From: Polytrichum commune
Lineage: Eukaryota; Streptophyta; Polytrichopsida; Polytrichales; Polytrichaceae
Direction: 5' to 3'
DNA length: 64,000 nt
NCBI GenBank assembly: GCA_950295325.1
Contig: OX485803.1
Coordinates: 56,127,554 to 56,191,553, forward strand
The stretch's first letter is position 1. Each line of letters opens with the position of its first letter. The notes beneath the pieces were generated by a model, which worked only from the letters and a program-made list of their open reading frames with translations, was not told the DNA's origin and ran no database searches. Positions 44,000-55,319 of this stretch are shown here, piece by piece. The position numbers were made by a program, and so were the translations under genes.

Positions 44000-45090
44000 A
44001 TTCAGCGTTGAAATTGATGCTGCGGTTAGCAGGTGGTCATCTGTGCTAACCACACTCACAATTGACTTGCTGGGCACTTGGCAAGGATGCCAAGACCGAA
44101 GGAACTTGGGATGGGCACGATGCTTCTTGCCCATCGTCTATGTTATAATGTAACTTGTAGGTAGTGTACGAGCAATGGAGAGTTTGAGTCAGTTTGTATG
44201 CACTTTTTAAAGAGAGATTAGTTGTGTATACTCTACCCTCTAATGCACATTGAGTCAATTGCAAGATTTGGGGGAAAAAAAAAACCCTCCCATCTACACA
44301 TGTCGAGTGGGAGTAGAGTGCACAATCCATGTGGGGTATGTTAACTTGAGAGATGAAGCCCCGGTTAGTTATCTATGACTCTAGTCCTACTCTTGTTGTA
44401 GGTGCATAACGTCACTCAATGTAGCTGAGTGGTTTTGCTAGACCCAACATAATCTAGATATATTTCAAGACAAAATGTTGAGATTCGAATCCCAGGGGTT
44501 GGGTTAGTGTGAATCATGACCAACCCTAGGACCCCGCATAGTTGTGTACATGCACTTGGCATAAATTGAGTGGATCATCAGCTTGCGTTTACCGAGAAAG
44601 CATTTGGCAAATTGTAACTTGCCTAATAATTGTAGCAACTGAGCTCTGACAATCGGAAGGTTGCTAACTAATAAGAGGCTAGGTGACCATTCTTGTCAAA
44701 TTAGGATGAAGAGTGGGAGGTTGCTTACACTAAAATAACTTAGAAGCCTATAACTTACGAGCCACTTGGGGCCGAGGCCCCTCCGTTGGTGGGAGGAGGA
44801 GGCCCCTCGTAGGAGAGGCGGTTCCTCATAGGAGAGGCGGTTCATTTGAAACGCAACGAGGGTATGTGGGTGTGAAGTTAAGACCAAACTCAATCATGAT
44901 ATGCTCAATAACGGGGGGAAAAAATAACCAAAAAAAAAAAACCTAAATTGATATCTTTGAGGTATAATTACATGTTGGCTTTGTGATCTTCACATTTCCT
45001 CATCCAAAAAACGCAACGTAGATTGTTCACAACATGCTTTCATTTCGAGCTAACTTATGATTAGGTTAGTCTAACTCCTTTATGCTTCAT
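44000..45090. other. Gene-free stretch
   Basis: No coding region, RNA or clear repeat could be supported. A local direct repeat of CGTAGGAGAGGCGGTTC and CATAGGAGAGGCGGTTC occurs at about 44809-44844. Confidence 0.35.
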
Positions 45091-45179
45091 GCTTGTCACG
45101 CACAACATTGTATAGAGTTCGCATAGTGCATGGTGAGCACTTGCAAGGCTTGAACTCCATATGAATTGCTCTGATGTGT

Positions 45180-45431
45180 GTGTCCAAATTGGATTTCTAA
45201 AAACTGGATCCTAGGAGATCCTCCAGTGTGCAGTAAAGTGTGCATCTGCAGCTGTCTATTCAACATGGATGAGCCGCATACATCACAGCTGACATGACAA
45301 TGTGACAATTTGTGTACGTGGTATGCTTGTAGCCGAGAAACATCAGCAAATACCTCCCCACACCGCGGTTCCATGCACACTACATGGTCAACCACCATGG
45401 ACTCTGCATACCCAAAGGAAAATACATTCAA
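45180..45431 (-). pseudogene. TFIIIA-like C2H2 zinc-finger fragment
   Basis: The minus strand encodes VVCMEPRCGEVFADVSRLQA, then HCHVSCDVCGSSMLNRQLQM and HTLLHTG. The first part resembles one finger of plant transcription factor IIIA (VVC..x.CGxxF...S.LQ). The second resembles a later finger (H..CxxCGS...). In plant TFIIIA about 30 residues with another finger lie between them, so this copy seems internally deleted. A possible acceptor (TATGCAG) precedes it. No matching exons were found on either side, so I take it as a gene fragment; a divergent zinc-finger exon is the alternative. Confidence 0.4.
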
Positions 45432-46904
45432 AAAATCAACATTTCAAGTTGCTCAAGCATCACTTGGATTTTCGTGTGTGTGACCTTTCAACCTTGTTAG
45501 CAACATAACTCCTAAATATACCTGATTTAGCACAAACATCAGAATACAAGGCTCATCCATATTATGAAATACCATGTACAAAGCCACAACAACATAGCTA
45601 CAAAGTTATATAGAGAGGAGTACTGAAAAAATCCATTAGGTGAATCCTTAGCTAGAATTGTTGTACGAAGATCAGCTTAATGTGACCATGTCCATTGGGG
45701 TTGTGGTTGGACATCAGCAAGTCAATTGCATGACTTAGCAGAGCTTTAGAGTGTGGATACTCTTTTACAATCACTTAAGCAATTGTCAACTGACACTGTT
45801 TAAAATAGGCACTCGTATATAAGAAGTTATGAACACATGTTTGCATCTTTTTGGAGTGACCTCTTGTGTGACTTCATGCTCTACAAACAGGGAATTGGTA
45901 ATGTGGTGACTAAACCAATATTGGGAATTTCCTTGTGGCTGGAGAGACGTGCCACTTCAACTCTTTTGACAAAATTATTTTTCTGCATATTAACAAACAT
46001 CAAGTGGCATGCTCTTGATATTTTGTTGCAAGGAAGGCATTGTGTTGGTCAGTTGGTGATTAAGCAAATTACGTGCATCCTGTATTTGAAGGCTCTTGAT
46101 AGGATGTTGGTGGATTTGTAGCGAATACATTGGACTGGCCGGATGTCATTGAACATATGGAACAAGACTTGTAATAGATGTGGTCTATTTCCATAGTAAT
46201 TGCAAAGCATTATCTGGTACCCATGTATCTAGGGGCTCGTTTGAATTCCTTAAAAGACATGACAAAGATTGAATATTGTTTTCTTATGGGTTGATAGGCC
46301 TTGGTGAGCGTATGGAAGTTATATGTGGTTACTTCCATTGTGCAAATCTCACTTGTAGCATGAAGACGTGCACATCTCTAGGTCCTCAGTAGCCCAAAGC
46401 CATCTTCTGAACTTTATATTGTGCTTGATCTTACTCCAATGAAATGATGAGATGTTTTGTATAGCTCCTTGAGCTTTATCTTATCAGCTTCTCCTCACCT
46501 AATTTTGCAGTTTGGATTTTGTGTTCATATTAATCTCATATATTGCTCAAATGAAGCAATAAAGCTTGTTTGCCCTCTTGAGGACTTCCTAGTAAGCTAC
46601 CTCCCATTAACCCTTAATGTTATTCGAGTACCACCCCCTTAGCACCGGTTGGAGGTCCTGGGTGAGAAGAGGATATTTTTTGGCTTTCTTCATAAAGATG
46701 TTATGAAGAGTGGATTTGGGTTCACCATGCCAATCTCCCACCTGGTGAATGGTTTTCCCAATGGAATTACTATATCTACTAAAACTATTGACTTTGATCC
46801 TCAAATGGTGTTTATCTCCAAAGAAGAGTTGTTGGGAATATTTTTCTCTATTCAAACAAAAAAGTGAATTATAAATAAAATTGAAATTACCTCAAGATTA
46901 ATCT

Positions 46905-47469
46905 TTAGTGCATTAAATTGAAGTCAAGGTGCCAAGGTGAAAATGTATGCAAATAGTAAAAATTGGACCAACATTTCAGCTCTAATGAATTGAATGACAA
47001 GTCTTTAATAATTGAAAATTGTTGTTCACATTCTATACATGTCAGAATGCAAACTGTTGTACAAGCTCTTCGCTCGAGTTGGCTAAACTCAAATTCTGCC
47101 ATAACACTTGGCTTTGTCTCTAGGAGCATGTGAGGAGTAGAGGGAATTGTTTCATCATACGCATTCCTCTCTAGCTGACAGTAGGTGAAAGCTAACTTCT
47201 CTATGTTTGCTATCTCAACCTTCCCAAAGGGATCCCTATGTGCTGGCACCCAGTAGGACGGGTTCTTGTCCAGCATTCCGAGCCTCCCATTTTCGTGCAT
47301 GTTACTTGTGTTCTCCACATTACGATATAAGGAATTTGCCGATGCCCCATAAATGCTTGGCCTGTAAGACGTCTCTTTCTTCACCAAAGGAACAACATTT
47401 CCATATTGGCCATGTCCGCATTCATCACCGGCATTCTGCACTGTATATGTAGTATTTTTAGCAGACTGC
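46905..47469 (-). CDS. Hypothetical ORF, 178+ residues, unknown
   Basis: Open on the minus strand from an acceptor-like TTTAGCAG near 47470 to a stop at 46905. Composition is protein-like, with Cys-containing segments (YCQLERNAYDE, ILTCIECEQQFSI), but I recognise no family. There is no ATG at the start of the frame, so it would have to be an internal or last exon. It may be chance. Confidence 0.2.
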
Positions 47470-47933
47470 TAAAGTGGGAGGTAATTATATGTTGGAGTGG
47501 GCATATCCAGAATGGTTGTTGTCACCCAAACCCGGTATCAAAAGAGGACTTTTGCATTCTTGCAATCTGACCTAGTTTTTCTGGAACTGCAAAAAATTAA
47601 GAAAATTATGAGGGCCTGCAATATTTTTGCAATTCAGAGATGATGAAAAGGGCACATGATTAATTTCTGAATATGAGAACATTGTCAACTATTTAAATTT
47701 TATCCATAACTCCAATCACAAAATCCAAATGAGGGGCTTAAACACATTGAGAACTTCGAGCTCAACTTATTGACAAAATAAAGAATATTTTTCGCAAGAG
47801 GAAGAATAGGTATTGGATGTTGTGGAAACTCACCAGTCCCTCTAGGAGAACAAAGAGTTATGACTGCATCACAGAGGATTCCCAATTGCGACAATGTTTT
47901 CGACTTGATTTGAGTGGTTCGTAATGGTGAGGA

Positions 47934-48190
47934 TCATGTTGTGTCAAGAAGTGGGCATGGAATGAAATCTGAAGGTAGCAGTTTTCTTACGATCTTTAGG
48001 TTTTGTCTATTTGTTGTTCTAGAGAGCATGATATAAATTAATCCGGGTGCGAATGCGTTCCGAATATCAACAATAACTTTGGTTGATATTGTTGCACCTA
48101 GTGATTTATGGCCGGTCATTGTGTATGCTAGAACAATTAGGAATGACGCTTTGTAATAATATTGTTCATATGTGTAATTGTGTTGGAAAT
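47934..48190 (-). pseudogene. PIF1-like helicase C-terminal fragment
   Basis: The minus strand reads ASFLIVLAYTMTGHKSLGAT, then ISTKVIVDIRNAFAPGLIYI and MLSRTTNRQNLKIVRKL, ending at TGA. The pattern LAY...TGHKSxGATI...FAPGLxYxxLSR is the C-terminal 2B/SF1B region of PIF1-type helicases, with a Leu where the family has Gln in HKSQG. Similar domains occur in Helitron transposons and in PIF1-like genes of plants. No helicase N-terminal motifs were found upstream, so it is a fragment, or a last exon whose others I cannot see. Confidence 0.55.
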
Positions 48191-48515
48191 TGTGTCGTTT
48201 TAAGGAGATTTTGTGGCAGCACTATTTGTTCAAACCGTGGTGGACTGGTCACCAAATCAGACCCTGCAATGTTGTTTAGTCGCAAAACTCGATACTTTCT
48301 TCAATTAGGAACATTAGGGACGATTCTTGGATTTCTGAACTTGGGTACGAATGGATGAGCAGGAGAAATCCGGAAATTATGCGACAAGAGAGGTTGTTAT
48401 TGCAGTCCACAAAATAGTACAGGAAGTGCGTTAATACAGGAGAAATTTTGGGGTTAAATAAGAGCTTCGACTAAGATCAAATTTGTGCAGAGGTGAAACT
48501 TTGCCATGGCAGAGG

Positions 48516-48567
48516 TGAAAGGGGACTTTGAATTTGCTCGAAAGAGCAAATTCAAAGTCCCCTTTCA
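48516..48567. repeat. Perfect 24-bp foldback with GAAA loop
   Basis: Left arm 48516-48539 begins TGAAAGGGGACTTTGAAT and right arm 48544-48567 is its exact reverse complement, separated by GAAA. A nearby direct repeat GCAGAGGTGAAA (48488-48499 and 48510-48520, slightly altered) precedes it. The arms show no decay, unlike the other inverted repeats in the window. Confidence 0.9.
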
Positions 48568-48697
48568 TCCGAAAATTCCGTTTCTTTGTGAAATTCCTTT
48601 GCAAGCTATCTGGAATGACGTAATCGTTAGATTGTGCTCGGGTGCAGCAGCATCGCAATGTTTCATGCGAGCAAGAGGCGCAGTGTGAGCGGCCCGA

Positions 48698-48722
48698 AAT
48701 CGCAAACTAACCCTAACCCTAA
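48698..48722. promoter_or_regulatory. Short telomere-like run / telo-box
   Basis: CTAACCCTAACCCTAAAAC contains two CCCTAA units. On the minus strand this is TTTTAGGGTTAGGGTTAG. Telo-box elements of this type occur in plant promoters and 5' leaders, and the surrounding 48.65-48.78 kb is GC-rich. A minus-strand ORF from ATG 48759 (MLASPASTSPRRFRVRVSLR) is basic and Ser-rich like a transit peptide, but no gene body could be joined to it. Confidence 0.35.
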
Positions 48723-48949
48723 AACGCCTAGGTGACGTGGACGCAGGAGAGGCCAACATTTTCGCAGGCCGCTCTAGGCCTCCTCCTCGAAAAGTATGTT
48801 AGAGCCTAGCCTCTACTAAAATAACTTAATCACCATGTGCCTCCCAAGCCCATTATTCCTATTTAAACTTGTGTTGAATGCTAGGCCCACTCTTAAGAAT
48901 GTTATGTGGTACTATATGTGGTAATATATGTTTAAGTTTTCTATGTTGA

Positions 48950-49140
48950 ACACAACTCCAAAACAAATGCTCTTCTTTGCACAATCAAGTTCCTAAAATC
49001 TACTCATAACACGTTTCCTCTTCAAGCCTCCTACACCTTGTGAAGACGCTTGGTGAAATTTGTTCATATCTTTTGAATAAATCTTCAAGTCACAAAAATC
49101 TTTATGAAGTTAGTACTTTATTTGAATTCCCAACTTCTCG
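48950..49140 (+). repeat. Dispersed repeat (partner at 39300-39470)
   Basis: Same family as 39300-39470, diverged, with ACACAACTCC, CTTGGTGAAATTTGTTCATA and CTTCAAGTCACAAAAATC. Confidence 0.4.
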
Positions 49141-49982
49141 CACTTGGACATAATTCCAAACATGTCCTTCTTTCTCTATGGAATTGGGGTCCAAAAATTG
49201 TTGCGGACATAGACCAAGTTCTTAATACATAGTCTTGCAATTTCTTGTTAACCCTGATTCTTTGCAATGAGTTAGAACGACCTTGAATATAATGTGAACC
49301 CTTTCTCGACCTAATATTTTACAATGAACTACCAACACTTTATAGTCTTGTGTAGATTGGAATCATGCCATATTCTACATTTGGCACAAGGTGTCTAAAT
49401 TTTGCAAAACAACTTAGCATTTATTTTAAGATTTTTTTTTGTTGGACCAGCTATTTGCACACGCTACTATGAAAGTTACTATAAGCTATTATGTTGTTTT
49501 TAAACAGTGAACATGCTTCAAAATGCAATATCCACTGTACACAATGTAGGAATCTGTAAATTGGGAGATCCAACCACTGCACTGTTTATGATATTTAGTG
49601 TCACGTACATTATTTGCAAAAGGCCCAAACTAGACACCTCAAGGTTTCAAAGTGTCACATCTGCTAAGTGCCAAAATGATACTATTTGCCCAACATAAGT
49701 AAGTATTTTGAGTGAAATATTATTTACTTTTTGACATTTAGCATAGCACATTGAGGTACTTGAGATGATAGTTTTGTGTTTTTGTATCCAAGAAAAAGAT
49801 GTTATTGAGCACACCTATGGCAAGTGTCATATGTTTACATTTTAATATGCAAGAGGAAGATATTCTTGAGCTACATACCAATATTAAGTGCAATTTGTGT
49901 ACACTTTAGTCAACTTGTAGACCATTGTGTACCGTAAGCATGCACCTCATAACACTATTGAACATACACATGCCAAGGTATT

Positions 49983-50498
49983 AGTAAGTGCGCTTAAACA
50001 CTAAGCGTCACAAGGTGAAACTAATGATGAAGAACTAGGGTTTAAGTATATTTGGATTTATGTATGACTTTTGGACAATTCCAACCGCCAATATGACATA
50101 CACTAGATTACAAAACTACACAAATATGGTGGTTGACAAAAATGGAAGACAAACAGTAAGTGCGCTTGAACATTAAGCGTCACAAGGTGACACTAATGTT
50201 GAAGAACTAGGGCTTTAGTATATTTGGATTTATGTATGACTTTTGGACAATTCCAACCGCCAATATGATATACACTAGATCACAAAACTACACAAATATG
50301 GTGGTTGACAAAAATGGAAGACAAACAGTAAGTGCACTTGAACATTAAGCGTCACAAGGTGACACTAATGGTGAAGAACTAGGGTTTAAGTATATTTGGA
50401 TTTATGCATGACTTTTGGATAATTCCAACCACCAATATGACATGCATTAGATTGCAAAACTACACAAATATGGTGGTTGACAAAAATGGAAGACAGAC
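49983..50498 (+). repeat. Three tandem copies of a 172-bp unit
   Basis: Units begin AGTAAGTGCGCTTAAACA at 49983, AGTAAGTGCGCTTGAACA at 50155 and AGTAAGTGCACTTGAACA at 50327. They are over 90% identical. Each ends with GGTTGACAAAAATGGAAGAC. The unit is noncoding. A part-copy-like AAGTGTCA segment lies further upstream and downstream. Confidence 0.9.
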
Positions 50499-50739
50499 AA
50501 TTCAAAGTTGTGGTTGTTGTGTGGTTGTTTTTGCTATTGTCATTTCATGTTTTTGTCCCCATAAATGCATATCCCTTATTCTTCTGGACAAGTGGTTGTC
50601 CAAGTATACTTAAATGTTAGTTATTGTTGTTGGTCATTAGTGTAACCTAGCATACGCCTCAAAATAAGGGTAAGTGTCACTATTTTGCATGTGACATTGA
50701 ATACCATAAATGGTGTAGTTTTGGATGGAACCGGTTGAG

Positions 50740-50870
50740 CTTGAGAAGTGACTACTGTAAGTTCAAGAATTTAGGCAAATCACCAATCAATTTAAAGGAA
50801 CCTATAGAACATACCTGGAATTAATAAAAGAAAACCAAAACTTTATCAACATGTAACCAGTTTGATGGGG
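50740..50870 (+). repeat. Dispersed repeat (family of 22790-23090 and 61090-61310)
   Basis: Contains ACTGTAAGTTCAAGAATTTA, AAATCACCAATCAATTTAAA, CTATAGAACATACCTGGAAT and ATGTAACCAGTTTGATGG in the family order, without the internal duplication seen at 22854-22980. Confidence 0.5.
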
Positions 50871-50879
50871 AATGTTATC

Positions 50880-52020
50880 ATATGAGTAGTGAGCCGGGAG
50901 CGGCAAGCAATAACACATGAGCATTGAGGGAAAATTTAAGGTGGGAATACAACCTTTTGTGTCCTATAGTCATGAAAATATGGCATCAATGAATGGCAAA
51001 AATGTCGCAGGTATAAATGTTGACTCACTTCTTACAAAGTGCAAATAACCAATCACAAAAACCATGTGAGTTACACACATAATATCATGTTCATAACACA
51101 CACAAAGAATTGTATATGTGGCAAGCAAGGTTAGGTTTTTGAACTTGTCCAATTCACAATGGCCAAAAAGCTTGTATGGGGGAAGATAACGCCCCCCTCA
51201 AAGCCTCTTCAACTCCAATAATCTAGCAAGTATTCTAAATGAGTTGTAGCTTGCAAGTGCTAGGAGTAGTAAATTCAGGCACTAGAATAAGTTAGATATG
51301 TCTGGCTGCAGGTGGTGTGAATAAGCAGATAGGTTGTCAAGCCGGGGATGATCACTGCTACTAGGGCTTATTGCTCCACAAGACCCTCCCACCTTGATTG
51401 TTTGTATGTTACTAGTATGAGCCCATGCCATCTTGACTTTTTGCACCCGTAAATATGACACATCACGCCCCCCACTTTCCAAAACGATAGGGAACGATGC
51501 GGAAAAGCGAACAACGGCCTCACCACCACCACATTGTCTAGTGTATATAGATTGCATGTCGTGAGCGTCCTTTGGACCGCTCTTAACTTCATAAGAGATA
51601 TCTTGCAGCAGCCCCACCCATCTGTCAGGTGTTCACGAATGCGTGCCAATGCCTAGCCTGAGCCAAAACAATTAACCAAATCAAGCAATCTCTGTGCCAT
51701 TGCTTTGACAAGAGTCCCGCAAAATATCATGATTATCATTTATTTAACTAAGTTTTGTATATGTTGGAACTTGCTTGTCCTCCGAGTTCTGTTGAAACAT
51801 CATTTCAGTACAATAACAAAGAAAATCATTCGATGAGTAGCGAGTGCTATGGATCTATGAAACATTGCATTGTGTTCTGCCAAGGCAGAACGCCTGTCAA
51901 ATCTCAAAAGAGTTCGAAAGAACTTGTTTTCTGAATCTTTCCATCAACAAATTTTAGTACCAACCAAAACTATTATCAGTGTCTTTGAACACTGATTAGC
52001 TGCTTGAATGATATCAACAC
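50880..52020. other. Gene-free stretch
   Basis: Two overlapping minus-strand frames at 51282-51649 have no family features. Nothing else could be supported. Confidence 0.35.
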
Positions 52021-52029
52021 AGGCTCAAA

Positions 52030-52265
52030 TGCGAAATTGTGACAAGTATCTCAAAATGCAAGTGGCCATGGTTTAATGTTGAGCGACGGGTGTCGTTACA
52101 AAACCCTTTCTACTGCTACGTTAACTCAAACAAGGATCCATTCAACTCACATTTCAACCTTTTCGTTCTTGCGATTATAGAATATAGATTCAACAAAAGA
52201 TTAGAAATGCGATCCTATGTTTGATAGGAGTTGTATCAAAGTTGCATTTTGTTGTGATTGAATTG
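52030..52265 (-). repeat. Dispersed repeat, inverted copy (family of 42540-42800)
   Basis: Reverse complement contains AACATAGGATCGCATTTCTA, GAACGAAAAGGTTGAAATG and GGCCACTTGCATTTTGAGAT, matching 42585-42790 in order. Confidence 0.65.
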
Positions 52266-53367
52266 ATGTAGAATTAGTGTTGATGTATAAGTTAGATCTA
52301 GAGGTTTGTGATGAAGGCAGAAGAACCTAGCTGTGCAGAATCTGGAACGTGGGCCTAATGTCTTCAGTCTTTTAATGTGCCCACTCCCTTAATCAGACTA
52401 CAGTTGAGTGGCACATGGCAAGGCTTGCGGTCAAGAACGGACACCAAAAAGACATGCTTGATGATTGGATTCTCTGCTCTAGGTTCACTTTTTAACACAA
52501 TTGGGAGCGCCTCTGTGCACATTTGAAGACAAATAAAATCTTCAATTTGGACTCTTCTAGCTTTTACATCTCTAATCCAATTCTGAAACTTGACATGACA
52601 ATCTTCATAATTCACAAGAACTAAAACAGATTAGACAATTTCCGAACAGATCCAATGGGTTAAATGCCAATGGAATTGAAAGCGCCCACAATAGGTTCTC
52701 ATACATAATGCGGACAACAGGAGTTCTAACAGGAGAACCTCAAAGCTTCACATGGAACTGATATGTTATCTGAAATGCAGGATTGAAAGCAGATTTAGAC
52801 TAGGTGCAATGGGATCGTATAAATGCCATGTTCGTCTATGGCGACTTAATTTTTATTGCAATACAAATAAATCCATCAAAAGAATAATCATCTTGGATGT
52901 GCCAGTACATACTGCAGCAGAACAAGTGTAGTTAGTGGGAATACCCACTCTGCGGATAGCATTTTTCTCCTCTGTCTGAAACTTGAGCTACCTATTAATG
53001 AAGGACCTGTTTACAAAATTCCTGTCCAACTACTTGGCAGTAATATTTTTTGGTCCCCCGACTTTAATAGACTCAGAGTGGGACATCATGTGGCCACTGA
53101 TGACTGACTGGGATCTTCATCAGCTACACTTGGGCCGCTGCAGCATGTTGCAGTTATACCAAGACACAACTAGTACTATTAAATGGTCTCATAGAATCTG
53201 ACCACCCGTGATGGAATGAATGGTCAGAAGCTATGAGAATTCCCGGACGAAGAATGGTTCGCCGGAAACTGAAAAATGATATGAATCATGAGCATCATCA
53301 TCATGCTGCACTAACCCTACCGTGCATGTAAACTCAATAATAAATGACGTAAGTAAAGTAAAGTAAT

Positions 53368-55246
53368 TTAGCTGGACCAGGTCTTGAGGGAGAGGTGGTT
53401 GTAAGGGCTAATTGTCCCCGTCTCCCCATTGACGGCCTCGTAAAAGGGAATTTTGCTCAAATACCGGTGACCTTGATCGGCTGCAAGGTTAGGGTAAAGG
53501 GATGATGACATATAAGTGCCAGGGAAATCGCTGAAGGTGACCAAAGGGTAATGCATGCCTGATGCCGCCAAGCTGCTCATCATATTGTTGATGTAATTAT
53601 TCTGGCCCGCAGCAGCAGCAGAAGCAGAATTCTCTGTTGTTGTTGATGATGAAAACCCTGGAGATGCCAAATACTCGTGGCGACCCATCTTGAACTCTGG
53701 GACTTCGGGAAGCCCTTTGAAGTCCGGGACGGTGATCATGGTGTGTACGTTGGACTGCAGGGAACTAAAAATCTCCTCTCGAGCCCTCTTGGTGCCTCTG
53801 CCGCCGGTGGAAACTGAGCTGGAGTCTCTGCTTTCTTCCGAAGAGTCGGAGGAAGAGGAAGATTGGTGAGAACTCTGGTGATGACTGGTGGTGGTGGTAG
53901 AATTGGCCATGGTGTTGGTGGTGCTACCGGTTTGGTCTTGGCAGGCCGGATGGGCCTTCTTATGCGCCACCAAGTTACACTTGAAGGCGAACTTCAAACC
54001 ACATTTGCATCCGATGGGTTCTCCACATAGCTTCTCATGGTCGCGGACATCCACCTGATCAACACATCGAAGCAAGTCAGCAAATTATCACTAGCTTCTT
54101 CAGTCTCTTGCTGTGTCCATCTGGATAGAGGTTTGACAGAACCAGGCTGATTGGAATTTATTGAGGTGTCATGAAATTGGATGTAAGATGAAGAAGGAAA
54201 TTGAAAGGACCAAAGCTGCAAGCAAGAAAGTAAGTTACCTCAATGTAGAACTTCTTGCCGCACTTGCGGCAGCCAAAAGGCTTCTCTCCCTCAGAATGCT
54301 TGCGGCCGTAGTGCCTCCGGAGTTCATACAGGCCAACAAAGGTCTTCTTGCACTTGGGGCAGCGGGAGGGGATCTTCTTGTTGTGACCAGCCTTGAGGGA
54401 GCTGGACAGGGTGGGCAAGGTCATCAGCCCTGCTCGGCTGGCGACACTGCCATCTGTGTAATGGGTCTTGTGATGCATCTTCATGGTCTGGGGGTTCTTG
54501 AAGGTTTTGTTGCACCCCTCATGGTGGCACCGGAATGGCCGCCTGTTCTGGATCAAAGCCACAGGCACCACATCAATGTTATCTTCCTCATCCTGATCCT
54601 CCAGCTCCTCAGTCTCTGACTTCTCAACCTTCAACAACAAGCCGGGTGCTCGGCAATCCAGCGGCACAGGCGGCTGCTGACAATCCTGCACTGCCACCAA
54701 GGCCTTGGTTTCGTCCTCGATTTGTCCGAAGAATGTGTTCTTCAAGGTCTCCCTTTGGTTTTGCTCAAAACAAGATTGGGAGTCGAACCCCCCCTGTGAG
54801 CCGGGTGAGCCTGGGCCCGGGGCGACCATGTTCTTCAAAGTGCTCACCAAGTTGGGGTGCATCACAGGGGTGCTGTTGCTGCAGCCATTGATTTGTTGCA
54901 GAAACTCGTCGTTCAGGATATCCACCTCGGAGGGGAACACCAGAGGCTCACTCAAGGAGCTGGAATTTGGGATGATTGACCCGGGATTCGGCAGGCTGAA
55001 GAAGTTGGTGTAGCTGTCCCATTGGCTGAAGCTGGAGCTGTCACCGTAGCCGGTGAAGAGGGAAGGGCCGGCCATGGTGAGTGAGGAGCCGAGATGCTGC
55101 GAAGAAGAAGCACCAGCAGCACTCCCTCCGTTGTCGACGTTCGAGATCATCAGGCTTGAGGTTGTGGATGTCAAGGGAGGAATGTGGGAGAACAACCCAA
55201 GTGGCTCCGAACTGAAGAATGACAATGTGGGCGTAGCAACGGCCAT
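53368..55246 (-). CDS. C2H2 zinc-finger transcription factor, four-finger type
   Basis: Two exons: 55246-54239 (336 codons) and 54054-53368, 564 aa. ATG 55246 has a good context (AAGGATGGCC). The joint FYIE|VDVRDHEKLC falls inside finger 3. Residues 1-250 are Ser/Pro/Gly-rich with an acidic segment (EELEDQDEEDNIDVV). Four fingers follow: CHHEGCNKTFKNPQTMKMHH (C-x4-C-x12-H-x3-H); CPKCKKTFVGLYELRRH (H-x4-H); CRKCGKKFYIEVDVRDHEK (ending in Cys, CCHC); and CKCGLKFAFKCNLVAHKKAH (C-x1-C). The CCHC third finger and the C-x-C fourth finger recall plant WIP and STOP1-type proteins, but the linkers differ, so I give no symbol. The C-terminal region is Ser/Thr-rich with a basic KRAREE, a possible nuclear signal. 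It is presumably a nuclear DNA-binding regulator; its targets are unknown. Confidence 0.88.
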
Positions 55247-55319
55247 CCTTACAACTTTGAATTTATCTAATAACGTCCACTCCACTAACACAGTAAGGTG
55301 GTACTAAATCTACTAAGAG

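Noticed and set aside
49983-50498. CRISPR-like array
   Set aside because: Contiguous 172-bp tandem units without spacers in plant DNA; a satellite-like repeat, not a CRISPR.
54161-54619. 152-codon plus-strand ORF
   Set aside because: Antisense shadow of the zinc-finger exon 1.
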